A stretch of 64,000 bases of DNA, from positions 90,434,858 to 90,498,857 of the forward strand of contig CM054118.1 of the NCBI GenBank assembly GCA_028673005.1, given 5' to 3'. The notes under the pieces are model-generated. The model had not been told where the DNA came from. It did not search any database and worked only from the letters and a program-made list of their open reading frames with translations. Positions 1-12,270 of the stretch are shown in pieces. The position numbers were made by a program, and so were the translations under genes. Origin of the DNA: Tanypteryx hageni (lineage: Eukaryota > Arthropoda > Insecta > Odonata > Petaluridae). Numbering within the stretch: the stretch's first letter is position 1; each line of letters opens with the position of its first letter.

Positions 1-684
1 CACTTTACACCGGCGCCCGGCCTGGTGGTGAGGTACTGGTACTACTAACAATTAGAAGCAATGGCAGCTGATGCCTTTGAGTACGCTGGGAGTTGATGCT
101 TCTTGTAGAACTAAATCAAGTTATCGTTCCCTACCTTTCTCTCAGCATTCATATGGGGTTTATTCTTGATTCTTAGAGTCTGTAGTTAATTATGGTTATT
201 TTTACGTGCTCCAGAGTGTTCTAATAAGGGTAAAACTGAAGGTTGGGCGAACCCGTCCACCTCAGGCATGACTAAAACGTATGTAAAATACTTTGACATA
301 GGATTATCGTCATTCCTTCAATTTATTAACTCAAACAATGTCATATGCCATACTATGAAATTAATATAATTGGATTATTTTGTATATCCTAATATCACCT
401 TGTAAGTAAACATAGAGTATGTAATGATTGAGTTAGCTGACGCTCTTTTGGAACGTTATTCGAAAATTTCATTTCACACTTGCGTTATGTTACCAATACA
501 TAATACCAATAATTTGATCATTGCTTTAGACCACGTTACACCATCTACTTTATTCTGGAACGGTAAAGCAAAAAAAATCTGTTCATGCTATATGCAGGTA
601 TATAGAAAAATCATAGATTACGATGCTGAAAACCCCCCTGCGTGTTATACAAGGGTGCACATTATACGCGGGTATTTATGGTAT
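1..684 (+). mobile_element. TA-target TIR element, right part (copy 1, cut by window edge)
   Basis: Bases 1-684 align along their length with 33780-34461 (copy 2), sharing for example GCCCGGCCTGGTGGTGAGG and a common right terminus GCGGGTATTT(A)TGGTA. The left end lies outside the window. The 88-codon open frame at 424-690 falls in this element, is broken in copy 2, and has no recognisable domain, so I treat it as non-coding. No transposase is visible, so it looks non-autonomous. Confidence 0.7.
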
Positions 685-1034
685 TGTTAGTCAAAATAAG
701 CAGCTTTGTCATTCACTCAATTTCTATTTTTTTGCTAGAATAAGTTGTTATCTGTGTTTGCCAAATTCATCATGAGTCTTTGTTGCCCTTGTAATATAAG
801 ATGGAGGAATACAGAGGAGATTTTTGCTGGCATTAGCATAAAGATATTGCCCAATAAATTGCAGGTAGGAGGGGGAATGTGCTTAATTTGGGGGGACCTT
901 GTTTCAGGGAGGGAAAATCGGTGAAGAGGCCAACCCTTTTCTAAATTCCAGATGTCAACTTGTTCCGGAACGAATTTTTTCCCCCCTCCATACTGGCCCT
1001 AAAATAGGGGTACATGAGGGCATGCATTAAACGA

Positions 1035-2402
1035 GTGAATACACCTCCTTTTTGAACTTCTCGAATTATTAGTTCCAGAAAACTTACACGAAATGTAAAT
1101 TCGTGAAGTACAAGTCCTATTTTCCCTTAAGATGCCATGTTATTACTCGCGAGTTATTCCCAACCAAAGACTACTATCCCTACGGGTAACTAAAAATTCA
1201 CTTTTTTATCATAAATAATGCAGTTTAACAAAATAAAAGAAAACGTAATCACAAATGAAAAACCTAGCATTACACAGTAAAAAAACTTTTAATTACCTTC
1301 AAAATGCGTAATAGCATATGGAAACCCAGCATAACAAAGCATTTCCACTTCTTTCCGCACTTGTGCAGTTTACCTCCACAACATTTCGCGTGTGATTTTC
1401 GATCTTCTTTTGTTTATTCTAAGGAAATGGTTTAATTTAAATTAACTACTGAAATGGAATGTTGAGTACATCATGCACAAATGTTTTCCTGGATTCTGCA
1501 ACAAACATTTCCAAGCCACAAAGTAAACACTAGCATTAAAAAGTTGTTCCATTTCTTTTACTAATTACGTTAGAAATGCATAACAGAAAATCAAAACCTA
1601 GCATAATAAAGTTATAACATTTCTTTTAGTAATTGCCTTCAAAATACACAACAAAAAATCTTGTTACAAGATGATGGCAATTCATAGATTTACATTAAAA
1701 ATTCGTTATAAACAATGAAAACCTAACAAAACAAAAGTTCCTTAAATTACATTCAGAATACAAACATAATAGCATTAAATATTTCAGTAAAAAACCAGCA
1801 ACCTCAAAGGTGAAGAACGAATATTTTCAATGTCATACTCGTAAAAGTTGTGAAAAACTAATTAAAAATAATAATAATAATAAAACTAATTATTCAATAA
1901 TGTCTAATTTGGTCGCTAGTGCTAGTGTTTTTTTTGCGGCTTAGAAATGTTTGTTGCAGAATTCTGGAAAACATTTGTGCATGATATTCCATTTCTGTAG
2001 TTCAATTGGAATTAAACCATTTCCTTAGAATAAACAAAAGATGATCGAAAATCACATGCAAAATTTTGTGGAGGTAAACTGTACAAGTGCTGAAAGAAGT
2101 GTAATCGCTTTGTTATGCTGGATTTTCATTTGCTATTGCGTGTTTTGAAGGTAATTAAAAGTATTTTTTTTTTACTTTTTAATGCTAGGTTTTTCATTTG
2201 TGGTTACGTTTTCTTTTATTTTCTGTTAAATTGCATTATTTATGACAAAAAGTGAATTTTTTAGGTTGGCTTGGAACCATCTCTCGTAATAAGATGGCGT
2301 CTTATGGGAAAATCGGACTTGCACTTTGCGAATTTGTATTTCACGTCAGTTTTCCGGAACCAATTATTCGCGAAGTTCAAAAGTGTGGTTGGTGTATTGA
2401 GA
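1035..2402. repeat. Large foldback (inverted repeat) element
   Basis: The left arm (about 1035-1540) is the reverse complement of the right arm (about 1930-2402). Examples are TGAATACACC near 1035 against GGTGTATTGA near 2395, and CAACAAACATTTCCAAGCC near 1500 against GGCTTAGAAATGTTTGTTG at 1938. Arms are about 500 bp and the spacer about 390 bp. The spacer and inner arms also carry degenerate direct repeats of about 80-90 bp built around AACCTAGCAT. There is no open frame of note. It fits a foldback or hairpin MITE; a transcript of the host intron would form a long double-stranded stem. Confidence 0.75.
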
Positions 2403-2711
2403 AAGTATGGTTATCGTGAAAAAATAATAAATAATAAAATCGAATGATATCTTGTATTTGTGCAATTTATTATCTTTTGCAGATCCTTTTTTCATAAAAA
2501 TGATCTTTGTCTCTTTAAGGCACTATATGGCATCCAGTGATATTACAATGTACGCTAAGCTACCTTACCTAAGCTTTATGACATGCCTCCGCTGCAATCC
2601 ATTCAAACTCTTACTACAGCCTTACGGTTAAACTAAATCGAATGATGTCTCATTTATGGATAATATCATTCATAAAAGACATTCTGAAGAGATGAACGAT
2701 ATTGCGCAACA

Positions 2712-3176
2712 ATTAAGGGTTCTCGGATATTTTGAAACAAAATTCGATTTACTCAAAAATGGCTCTAAGGATTTCGATTGAAATCCAACCAAACATACAG
2801 CCTGATGTCACAAATAATACTAAGCCATATGCCTCAAAAAAGTTACTCTATATTGTGGCATATAGTGGCATTATTTCTGTACAAGACGCTCAGCGCATGT
2901 GTCCGAGGGGAGGGGTAACCTGGGGATTCCCTAGTTTAAAATTCCATACTTCACTGTTAATGCCACGTGTTTATTAGTGAGAGGTATTAAACATGAGAGG
3001 TTGATGGTGTCAGTCACTTTGGTTCTGTTGCTATGCATTATTAACATGATTGGCAGTGAATTGCCAAGCGCACACAGTTAATTTTAGGGCAAAAAGTGTA
3101 GTGAGATCAAATGTATATACGTATATGAGAAAGTTTGTGCAATATATATTGGGCTGTTTATTTTTAACTTATGCAT
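2712..3176 (+). repeat. Dispersed repeat, copy A (with empty insertion site)
   Basis: Matches 33390-33435 plus 34464-34721 in order, e.g. CAGCCTGATGTCACAAATA at 2799 and 34511 and TATGAGAAAGTTTGTGCAAT at 3122 and 34664. The site 2750-2751 is uninterrupted here and occupied in copy B. The repeat has no coding content that I recognise. The short open frames at 2732-2977 and 3050-3286 lie in or across it and are not conserved in copy B. Confidence 0.65.
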
Positions 3177-3547
3177 ACTTTTATGCCATTTTCCTGCTTT
3201 TATTGATTTGTTCTTGGCCCCTTAACCATTTAATGTCGGGAGTTTTTTCTTTTGATTTTGTTCATGTTTCTAGTTATAGGTTGTAATTATGTAGATGTTA
3301 TAGTTAAAATTACATGAATATATCTGCTATGTTCATATAATCATGCTAGGCGAATCTCGTAGCAATTCCATCCCCATCATCTTACTATTTCTTTCCAAGG
3401 AAACGCCGAATGCCAAGCAATTACGTCATGTTATCTCTTAAATTTTATAATAAAAGTCAATATTTAGCATATTAGATTTATTTCACATATAATTTTATAT
3501 TTTTATAGTAGAAACAAATTTTATAATAGAAAAATAAAATATTAGGC

Positions 3548-3790
3548 AGAGAAATGATTAACATGTATGAAATTTAAAATGTATATAATACTTATTCTTA
3601 CATCGCATTTTATGCGCACAGTACTAGAACACCTCTGACCAGCACAACAGAGGCTGTTTCCTGGCATTATCAAATGTCCAATTCCGTCAAGGTGAATTTC
3701 GTCACTGACTGGGACCTGCAAAGTGCTATCCTTTAATGTTAACGGCCGCCCAATTGAACATGGAAGATTTTTAGTGGTATTTGTAATCAA
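3548..3790 (-). pseudogene. piggyBac-like transposase C-terminal fragment
   Basis: The minus-strand frame contains CSIGRPLTLKDSTLQVP, then VSDEIHLDGIGHLIMPG and a Cys-rich end with CCAGQRC and RIKCDVR. In piggyBac-family transposases the last part has the form D-x-I-R-x-D-G-x-x-H followed by a cysteine-rich zinc-binding domain, so order and spacing fit. The rest of the transposase is absent from both sides. Identification rests on remembered motif form only; it could be a chance similarity. Confidence 0.45.
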
Positions 3791-4858
3791 TGTCAGTTTA
3801 AAATTACTGCAAAATGTGGAAGTTTTATGGAGATCATGATGATTAACTCATCAATTCACCTGGATATGTGGAAACAAGAAGGAATTTGAAAACTAAATCC
3901 CTCTAGCGCCTTGTAACAAGAAATGTCAGAAACCATCCATCTTCAAAAGGTTTCTGTTTTATATTGAAGTTTTCAAAGGATCACACTAAGTCGCTTCACT
4001 CATCTCGTCATAAAAAATAAACAATTACTTCTATTATATACCACTTTGTTTACAGCAGACCGGTGTTTCTGTCAAGCTATATTAAATTTCACCCAATCAA
4101 CCTATTCATCACATCACAGCATATGTCTAAACAGGTCCACAATCTGTTTTAGGTGATGTGTCGATTGCCTTCCACGTGAACGTATGGAGGGATCACATTG
4201 CTAAGGGATCTGCCTAGCATTTCCATATGATCACGCGGGAGAGTCCTGTGTTACACAAGTCACCAATATTACACTGCAACAAAGTTAGTTGTATTTAAAT
4301 CATCATATAATTAATATATATGTAGTAAAGATTGTGCAAAAAAATTAAAATGTACATGCTATAAGCAATGTATTAAAGTATTATATAGTTTCGAAGTGGA
4401 TTAATGCCATGTGTCAAATTCAAGTTGTCACATGTCAAAAACTATAGGTTAAAGTAAATATGCAACAATATAAAACGTTTAATCTATCCTTGGAGAAGGT
4501 ATCTGCTAAAAAAGAAATATAATGTATATAAAATAAAGACAATAGCTTAATTTAAATGTTGTAATGTTTGCCGTGTTCATATGATCACGTTAAGCATCAA
4601 TGGGTTAAAAAATTATAGATGGAGGTTTCATTGTAACTAACCATATTATAGTTTAGAGAAAATTATATAGAACCTTAAGTGTTATTATCATTAATGTATT
4701 TATTTAAAATTTTGCATTATTTACTTTTATAATTTATTCAGAATATGAAATGTTTCATTATTGAGGTATTTGCAAAATGCTAAACTTACATATGTATATG
4801 TGAAATTTAAGCTTTGGCATGGAAAAGTAAGTTAAGTGAAATATTGTTTTTTTTTAAG

Positions 4859-5073
4859 CTATGGAGAAGGCAGACCACCCGTGGAAGGTAGTCCTATTCC
4901 TGTAACACAGTACAGAGGAGCACCTCGTGGCATGTCCTCAAGGGGTGGATCAACTGTTGGGACAACACGTGGGAGTGGTGGGTTTACTCGTGGCCCTGGG
5001 GCTCGTGGTGCCTTTACTCCTCGAGGTGCCTACAGTGGGGATTCTGGGAGTTCTAGAGGTTCTTTTCCTAGAG
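4859..5073 (+). CDS. RG-rich coding exon of an RNA-binding-type protein (first visible exon)
   Basis: The acceptor is a poly-T tract ending in AG at 4857-4858 and the donor is GAG|GTAATT at 5073/5074. The exon enters in phase 2 (base 4859 completes a codon) and leaves in phase 1. The roughly 71 residues begin YGEGRPPVEGSP and continue with about nine RG dipeptides (YRG, PRG, SRGG, TRG, ARG, FPRG). Such RG/RGG boxes are a known feature of RNA-binding proteins and arginine methyltransferase substrates; that is family knowledge, not shown here. An ATG at 4836 lies in the polypyrimidine/intron part, so I do not use it as a start. Earlier exons, with any RRM, dsRBD or KH domain, must lie before base 1. 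The family is not identified; hnRNP-, FUS- or ILF3-like are candidates. Confidence 0.8.
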
Positions 5074-6702
5074 GTAATTTATCATTTTGATCTAATTTGC
5101 TAGTTTATTACTTCATGGAATTGCAGCAGGATTTGTAATGTCTTGATAAATTTTTGTCTTCACGTGCAGGTTCTATTTACTAACTTCATAACGAGGGTGA
5201 TGCTTTTCCTTCCATAAATAATTAATGGATCGAATAATTATTGATTATTATTTTAATTTGCCAGAAACTATGTATGTTTTCCCTTTTGACAGGCCACTTT
5301 CATATTATTGATGAAAAAATATGGTAAACCACAGGTATTCATTTCATCCCATCCTTAGAATTACTGCGAGACATTGATTTTACTTTCTCTTATTTTTGTT
5401 TTTTCCCATTGTACACTTTTATTTGATCTTGGCCGAATACCTATAAGAACAATGATAAATTTTAACCTATTTTACCAGTGCTGGAAAATGTTATGTGTAA
5501 CGTAATGGAATAGTTTTGGATTAACGTAACGAAAAATGTTAACGAAATTTTTCAAATAGCTGGAACAGAAAACGTAATGAAAAAATAATTTTATTTTGTT
5601 AACAGACGGTAAAGGATTATGTTCTAGTGGCATTCGTTCCAGGCTGCATGTCTTGAGCAAGGGAATGTTGCCTAAAATCCCTTTCCCTGGTTTTGCTTGT
5701 CCTTCGTTTGGCCAGTTTTGCCGCCTTGGCACGAAAGAAATGTTATTCTGACCACTACCGATTGTCCTTTGGGTTTTCCTTCCATTTGTGAAAGGAATGG
5801 TTCCCTAGTGTTAATCCTTTGTGCCAGGAAGCACGAGATAAGGATCGTGGAGGATGAGGAAGGAAACTTCAATAAATGTGCCGCTTGTAGTTAAGAACAT
5901 CTACCATTCCTTATCCTCCGCCACAGTGCCTCGTACTTTGAAAACATTCTTTTAGATGTTATACCAGAGTGGGTTTTTCCTCTTTTCAAGGGTCTTCAAG
6001 TTTCGTTCCCATCATCCCCTCCAATCTCGAATTCTATCCACTGTCCGTCAGTCTAACTTAACAAGGTATTTGAGAAAGGTCGAAGTGAATCTACAATTTG
6101 TATGTGTTGTCATTGTTCGTTAGAGGTCAGTACTGCATCATATCTATTATTATTATTATTAGACTGTTTATAGTAACAGTGGATAGTTATTGTTCCCTGG
6201 AAATGAAGACTAATCAGAGACTAATACAAACTACAAAGTTATCCTTTCATTATTAATACAATTTCAGTTTATTTCAAATTACTGAAGATGGTCACAGGGA
6301 GACTTTTCATAAGCTGTAAGGGAAATGAAGTTCATTCAGTGTTGAGGAAATAAGTCCCAGTTTCATACATATTTCAAGTTTATATTTTGTTTATTATTAA
6401 TTAAAGTGGGTTTGATTCTGAAGACAGCAATGTTCATCATCTGTTTAGGAAGGGAGTATCTGATTTTATAATGAATTAGGATAAACTCAGCAGCATCTAA
6501 TGCAATGTTATTTTATTTTCTTATCTCTTATTTGCAAACTAGTCCCATACATTTTATTATTTTTAAAATTTAATTCTATTTTATTAAACCTCATACAATT
6601 TCTAAACTTTTACGCTTCTGCTCGTTTTCCATTTCTCTCTAACCCACATGTCTTCCTGCAGTCTTGCTCCTCCCTCAGTTTAAATCACATGGGTTTGCTT
6701 CC

Positions 6703-7005
6703 TTTCCAATGGGGGGGGAGGTGTAGATGTTAGGACACTGGCTGCTACTCGCCTCCTGCGGAAAGGGCAGCGTGTAAAAATCCTGCAAAAGTAGGTTTTT
6801 TCTAATGTTGCCCGGCTCCCTGTTTGTGTGATTTGAGGAGACCATGCAAATTCAGCGTTCCGTCATTCAGAAGGGACATTAAGCCATAGGTCCCCTTGGT
6901 GTTCTTCGTTAAGAGTAGGTTTCTCTCTTCCATTGTGATCGTGTTCAGTGTGGAAGGAGTTATGGCTATAATAATCCAAGAGGTTGATTAGCAAAAATAC
7001 TACCA
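6703..7005 (+). mobile_element. tRNA-derived SINE, copy 1
   Basis: About 300 bp that align with 41661-41985. Shared blocks include CACTGGCTGCTACTCGCCT, CCCTGTTTGTGTGATTTGAG, GTTAAGAGTAGGTTTCTCTC and TATGGCTATAATAATCCAAG. The head (TGTTAGGACACTGGCTG, later a degenerate AATCCTG) has the spacing of Pol III A and B boxes, clearer in copy 2. No open frame. The second half is the better conserved part, as in SINEs whose tail is shared with a LINE partner. Confidence 0.65.
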
Positions 7006-7280
7006 CACATTCCCTCCCCATGCTCTCCCTTCCCTCCTCTCTTTATCCATTTCCTCTTTCTTCCCATTCCTCCATTTCCTGTTATTTATTTCGAACTTTT
7101 TCGTATTTCTTGTTCTTGCTGTAAATAAGGACAATTTTGGTCGTCATAGTTTTCAAAGCTAGCATCAAATTAATGCTCTTTTTCTGTAATTCCCAGAATG
7201 AAAAATATACTTATTTTTTCGTTGTTCAATCTTTCTGTCCCCCTATTAACTATTGAACTGATTGACCGATTTTCATGGTA

Positions 7281-7345
7281 CAGTAATATCCTGTTATTTC
7301 GATCCCGGATAATTCGAAAGAGCATGTAATTTGAAGCTAGAAATT
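7281..7345 (+). mobile_element. Isolated Tigger-like terminus
   Basis: TA|CAGTAATATCCTGTTATTTC followed by GATAATTCGAAAGAGC has the form of a Tigger/pogo terminal repeat (CAGT..., TA target). No matching inverted end was found downstream, so the element is truncated or too diverged. Confidence 0.4.
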
Positions 7346-7767
7346 CGAAGTTATGATCTGGTCCGGTGACTCCCAAACGTTTTGTTTAATTCAAAACCTT
7401 GACCCATATTACGTATTTAAGTGGAAAGATCGTGCGTGACGTGTGTTTCAGTGCGTCTGTTTATAATTGCTACATTGTAAGTGAATTGGGCGTTCATGTC
7501 ACGATACTTCATTGTACAGATATACTCAGTAGGAGTCTGAGGAGACTTGAAAATAGATCAAGGTCTAATTGCAGCAACCACAGTGTGCTGGCACAGCTAT
7601 ATGCAGGGTCGCGACACTCAACGTCAGAAAACGAGGACCGTCTAAACGTTACGTCACATTACCCCCCTTTAATACACAATTCATGAGTTTACAGATAATT
7701 TAAATGTGTAAAATAGAGAAAATTAAATGTTTTTTTGTCTTTTTCTAAAATTCCTTTCAAAATACAT

Positions 7768-7813
7768 GGGGTTGTACTATATTCGGGGTCGCATTATATT
7801 CGGGCTAATATGG
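7768..7813 (+). mobile_element. Isolated pogo-type MITE right end
   Basis: GGTCGCATTATATTCGGGC then TAATATGG|TA mirrors the left end of the MITE at 42955 (CCATATTAGCCTGAATATAA). The left partner is not visible nearby. Confidence 0.45.
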
Positions 7814-9409
7814 TATAAGTTGTAGGTTCAAGTATTTGCAAACATTTTGTTGCACATTATACATAGAAAAAATTAAATTATGAATAGGTTCAACAATGCG
7901 ACCGCTAAAAATTTGCAATTGTTTAAACATATTTTTAAGGTTTATGTATTTCTGAATGTGCTACGAAGCTAAAACATTTTTTACTGGTAGACATTGTAAA
8001 TAAACGAAATAGGGATTATAGAAATTTTGATATTTTAATTTGTTTGGCTGTAAAATTCTTCAAGTTTAAAGAAATAGGTAAATGTTTAGGTACTTTGGAG
8101 CAAGCTAGGAAGCTGAAATTTTCAAATTATGTAGAGCTTAGTGAATTGAAACTAACAAACATTTAAAAAATCTCCAGCGAAGTGTTATAGCGGCCTATTA
8201 ATTTTTTAAAATTTAAACGAATATTATTTCACTTCTATATATGCTACAACTTCAAAATTTGACAAAAATATGTGGAATTAGTACCTTACATTGGATAAAG
8301 TATAATATTCTTAAAATTGCAAATTTTAATGAAATATTGTTCAGTAAGGAAAGATAGAAATTGGGTGAAGAGATTAAATCTTTTGAATTAAAAAAATAAT
8401 TCTAATAATGTTATATCTTGGAAAAATTTGTTTATCAGGGTGAGATGAAATGCTTGCAGAATGCAAGCATATATAAAGCAAGTTAATATAAAAGTTGGTA
8501 ATAATAATATTGTAGATGACAAATATTACAAGCATAAAAGGCAACGAAGAAAAAAATCCCCAGTAGAAGACCAGACTACTGCAAGGTATAATTTCTATTC
8601 CCCAATAAGAAAACCTTATCAAATCTCCCAAATATTTACGGGAGCAAAATTTTAACAATTATTGCTATCTTTATTTAGGATTCAAATAGAATAGCTATAA
8701 TGTATAAATTGTTTCATTTCCTGATGAAAACCATTCGTAGAATGGCTATCTCACTAGTGATAATAAAAGGAACTCGTCGGTCGGTTGCACCGATTGTATC
8801 TTGGAGAATATTCTCCTGCTATGCAGCTGCAAGAGTTTTCGTATTTCACTGTTTTATTAATTCGTATTTAGTTTTAAGGACTAAAATCGAATATATATAG
8901 TTGTTTGTTTTTAACAGTTTGGTTGGTTGGTTCGTATTCACATTTCTTTGACATTACAGCAGGGAAAACTTACACAGGTAAAGTTGCACATCTTGATTTG
9001 ATTCTATTTTGCACGAGAAATGTAGTATATCCTGAAGCTCTATACTAATAAACATTACAGATGTTTAAAAAATAATTGACGTAAGCACAATAAAATAAAT
9101 TAATATTCAGGTTATTTTAATTAGGTAATTTTTACACTGCTCTAGGTCACAGGCAATGCCAGGTAACCTATCACAAGTAATTAATAAAGCCTAAACCTTA
9201 GATCTTCCTCATATTGTATGAATAGATTTTTTAAAATCCATCTGGCTTAATTTTTCAATTCTAGTTTTTGTATTCTTTGTTATGAATCAATAAAAATTAA
9301 GAATAATTAATATTGAGTTAAAAAAGGCATTTCCGGCACTTTTATTCTACCTAACAAAATCATTAAATGTATTTTTTTTAAATAAAACTCGAACTTGACT
9401 CCAAACTTG

Positions 9410-9474
9410 AGTTTTTCAACGATGTTCGACCGAACTCAACTGGTTGAAAAGTTGATGTTCGCACATCCCTACTT
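9410..9474 (+). mobile_element. Possible hAT-like terminus
   Basis: The sequence ends GTTGATGTTCGCACATCCCT followed by ACT. Read in reverse it begins AGTAGGGATGTGCGAAC, a form common at hAT ends. No partner end or 8-bp duplication was found. Confidence 0.3.
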
Positions 9475-11320
9475 TTATATATTCAATATCTCTATTAATT
9501 CGATAATTTAAATTATTTTTTTTCATTCAGTGCATTTTATATGTTACTAAAAACAAAATTATAATATTTTTATTTTTACAGTTTTGCATTTTGTGCACTT
9601 TATAAAAGTTATTGACTCAAAAATTTTATGGGTTGGTTATCTGAAATCAGTCCTGTAGGGAAAAGGAAATCTCATTGTCACACTCAACATAAGTGTGAAA
9701 ATCAACATCATTCTGAGTGCAAAACTGTCTAAAATCATCTTGAAAGATTTCGTCTTCTTTTACCTTATCAGGATCTCCTTCATCCTCATGAGGATCACGT
9801 TTATCACCATATCTATATTTTATGTAGGAATTTGCAATAGTGGACTTACTGCCAAGCTGCTAGAATATAATGAATGCCCTGCAAGATGTTTAAATACTGC
9901 TAAGTCCATCAAGCGCATAGCTTTTCATGTTGTCTTCTTCCTCTGCTGTGTTGAAACGTTAAGCGCCAATCAGGCACACAAAGTGTGATCGCTCACAGAG
10001 AAACTTAGTTCCAAGGCTGTCTATAGTGGCCGTATTTGACATGGAGTCTGCAGCTTGGGATGAGAACACCATGGAAGAATTGCCACGACAAACCGAGGCA
10101 AAGATCAAAGCATCTGTTGTGGATATTGTCTCTAAATGATAATAAGATACTCTCAAAATGTGACCTGTTTATTTTCATATTGATATGCCATGAAGGTGTA
10201 TTCCTTACATATGTATAGAATTTTGTTTCATCGGAAATGATTGACCGAGTTCAAGTCAATAGAGCCCATTTCTTTCCTCTAAAAACATCTCGGCTGACCA
10301 ACAGCTTTATTATGGAAACTATTGAGATGCCCGTTGAAATTCGATGGGAAAAGTTTTTGTGAAATAAAAAATTAATACAAATATGCTTTGACTTTCTTTG
10401 GATGGCAAGAAAACAAACTTTCGTTCTTTTAGGCATTCGTTGTTTCAAGTTTCGGACTCCTAAGATGATACTAAGTACCTAATTTTAATATGTGAATGAT
10501 TAATATTCTACATTCAAATGAACTCCTCGTAAATAACGAAACAAATGTTGTTTACATTAGTTGCTATGAAAAGAATTTCTCTCTCTCGTACTAATTGTAA
10601 GAGCATTCAAAGCACGCTTTCACCCATAAGGATTGAAATAACAATAGGATTTTGAAGTTTAACAATGTAATGGGTTGGCATGGCAACATCCTGTTAAAAT
10701 GGCAAGATTTCCCCGAAATATGTGAATTAAACGTTTAACATGAGGAATTTCAAAATGTAGGCGGGAATAGATGAATGGAATAAGAAACTTCATTGTTTTT
10801 TCTTTAAAATGGTCTAGATTTGAGGATAATAGGTGAATTCTTTCTAATTTAGATCTCAAAAATAATAATAGCCTGCAAGTCAAAAAGTCGATTTTTATGT
10901 GTTATCATATGGGAAATGAAATTGCCTACCTTGGAGTCGAACCTAGGAGTTTTTTCGAGATTTCTTTTCGTCATCATCTTACTATATGTGAATCAATCAT
11001 TCCTGCCAAATATCAAAAATGGATTTCGTTCCATTATCGAGTTATTCACCACAAAGGGACAGAAGTAACCTTTTATTATTGTTAGATAGAAGGTTGTGTC
11101 CTCTTACCCATGGTGCGCTAGGTGAAATAATTTCGAATACCATAGGTTGGGCACCTCTGTCATAAACATTACTGATTTTCATTTATTTTTTATTCCCTTT
11201 GATATTTTATTATGCTAAAAATGCCATTTTTAAATTTTAATTTTGCCATTTTGTGCTAATTATCCAATTTCAATTACTTTGTTTTACTTCATGTAGGGGG
11301 TTTGTCCTTGCCACTTTTAG

Positions 11321-11588
11321 GGAATGGCTTCCGTGGAACGAGTAGAGGTTTTGAACGAGGTGGGAGAGGAAGCCGTGGATCGGTTGGAGGGGAACGTGGA
11401 GGTTTTGCAGAGCGTTTTCCAAGAGGTGCAGGACGAGGTGTTGGAGGAGGAGATCGTGGGTCCAGACCACCTCCGCCTCTTCTTGGAGCAAAGAGAGGCT
11501 TTCGAGGAGCAGCTACTGGTTTGCCAGCACCTAAGAGAGGGCGCTTTGATCCTCCACAGGCACGGCACAATGGTTATTCATCACAGAG
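11321..11588 (+). CDS. RGG-box coding exon with tandem acceptor sites
   Basis: This exon joins the previous one in phase 1 and ends at CAGAG|GTATGG in phase 2. The preferred acceptor is CCACTTTTAG|GG at 11320/11321, behind a good pyrimidine tract. A second AG at 11295-11296 (exon start 11297) is also in phase 1 and would add eight residues, GLSLPLLG. The body reads NGFRGTSRGFERGGRGSRGS and goes on with further RGG units, then a proline run (RPPPPLLGAKRG), a basic patch PAPKRGRFDPP that resembles a nuclear localisation signal, and ARHNGYSSQ. The dense RGG repeats are the best evidence that the gene encodes an RNA-binding protein. Long open frames on the opposite strand here are shadows of the repetitive codons. 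Confidence 0.85.
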
Positions 11589-11916
11589 GTATGGTTCTGA
11601 GAAATTCAAAATTGGATGATTCTGCAGTGGAAATAATTGTTTTTAAGCATTCTCTACCAGTGAAGTAGTAGTAGTGGAATGACTTATGGGCATGTATCAT
11701 CTGTCCGTTGTAACTTTCATTTGCAAAATTGCTGGATGGATTTTAATTAAATTAAGTGCGTGATTGTTATTAAAATTTATTGTCCAGTTGTGATTTTGAA
11801 CTGCACCTGTTAATTAGAACTTCCACTTGACATAATTGTTTTAATAAACTTATACTCGTATCTCATTAAATAGCATCTGTGAAGCAGCAGTGAAATTATA
11901 CCTTACTTTTCTCTCC

Positions 11917-12270
11917 TTAGCTCTTATATGATGTGTAACGTATAGATTAAAAACTTATTGGGATAGACAACTTTTACTGCATTAAAGTCCACAATGCCAA
12001 ATAATTACAAGTTATAGTTTCGGAGATACAAGTTTGTGAAAATTCCGAGCAAAACATTGGATATTTTGTTTACATCGATCGCTATGATGGTTCTCTCGGC
12101 AAATAAACAACTAAAAATCCATCTTTTTCTTTCCCATGCTCTTATATGATCTGTGGGGTATAGATTAAAATAATTATTTGGTTCAAGGACAAAATTTACT
12201 ACAAGATAATCCCCAAGACCACATAATTACGACTTAAAATTTCGGAGATTAATATTCGAGAATCGCCCAA
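11917..12270 (+). repeat. Two-copy tandem duplication, about 210 bp unit
   Basis: GCTCTTATATGAT(G/C)TGT occurs at about 11920 and 12139, each followed by GTATAGATTAAAA, then a weaker ACAACTTTTACT-like block, ATAATTAC and TTTCGGAGAT. The copies are diverged. Function unknown. Confidence 0.5.

Larger units (their letters stand above)
1..4858 (+). other. Upstream intron (partial) of the host gene
   Basis: No exon was recognised before the acceptor at 4858. The interval holds the element end at 1-684, a large foldback at 1035-2402, a repeat copy at 2712-3176 and a piggyBac-like fragment at 3548-3790. I see nothing interpretable in 685-1034, 2403-2711 or 3791-4858 beyond AT-rich DNA. If the gene began in this window, no promoter-like element was visible. 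Confidence 0.5.
5074..11320 (+). other. Intron, 6.2 kb
   Basis: Bounded by GTAATT at 5074 and the AG at 11320 (or 11296). It contains a tRNA-derived SINE at 6703-7005, a Tigger-like terminus at 7281, a pogo-type right end at 7768-7813 and a hAT-like terminus near 9474. The spans 5100-6700, 7816-9400 and 9480-11290 are AT-rich with only short open frames that match nothing I recognise. Confidence 0.7.

Noticed and set aside
424..690. 88-codon open frame
   Set aside because: It falls in a repeat whose second copy (34206 onward) has indels and stops in the same region.
4836..4858. ATG at 4836 as a start codon
   Set aside because: It lies before a poly-T/AG acceptor and would translate the tract itself; the downstream exon continues in a phase that needs an upstream exon.
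9959..10156. Short overlapping frames around MESAAWDENTMEELPRQTEA (10039) as a small gene
   Set aside because: 33 codons, no splice or promoter support and no recognisable domain.
11270..11570. Long minus-strand frames opposite the RGG exon, and a + frame shifted by one (11324-11668)
   Set aside because: They are shadows of GGN/CGN-rich codons; the phase-consistent splice pattern and RGG content identify the true frame.
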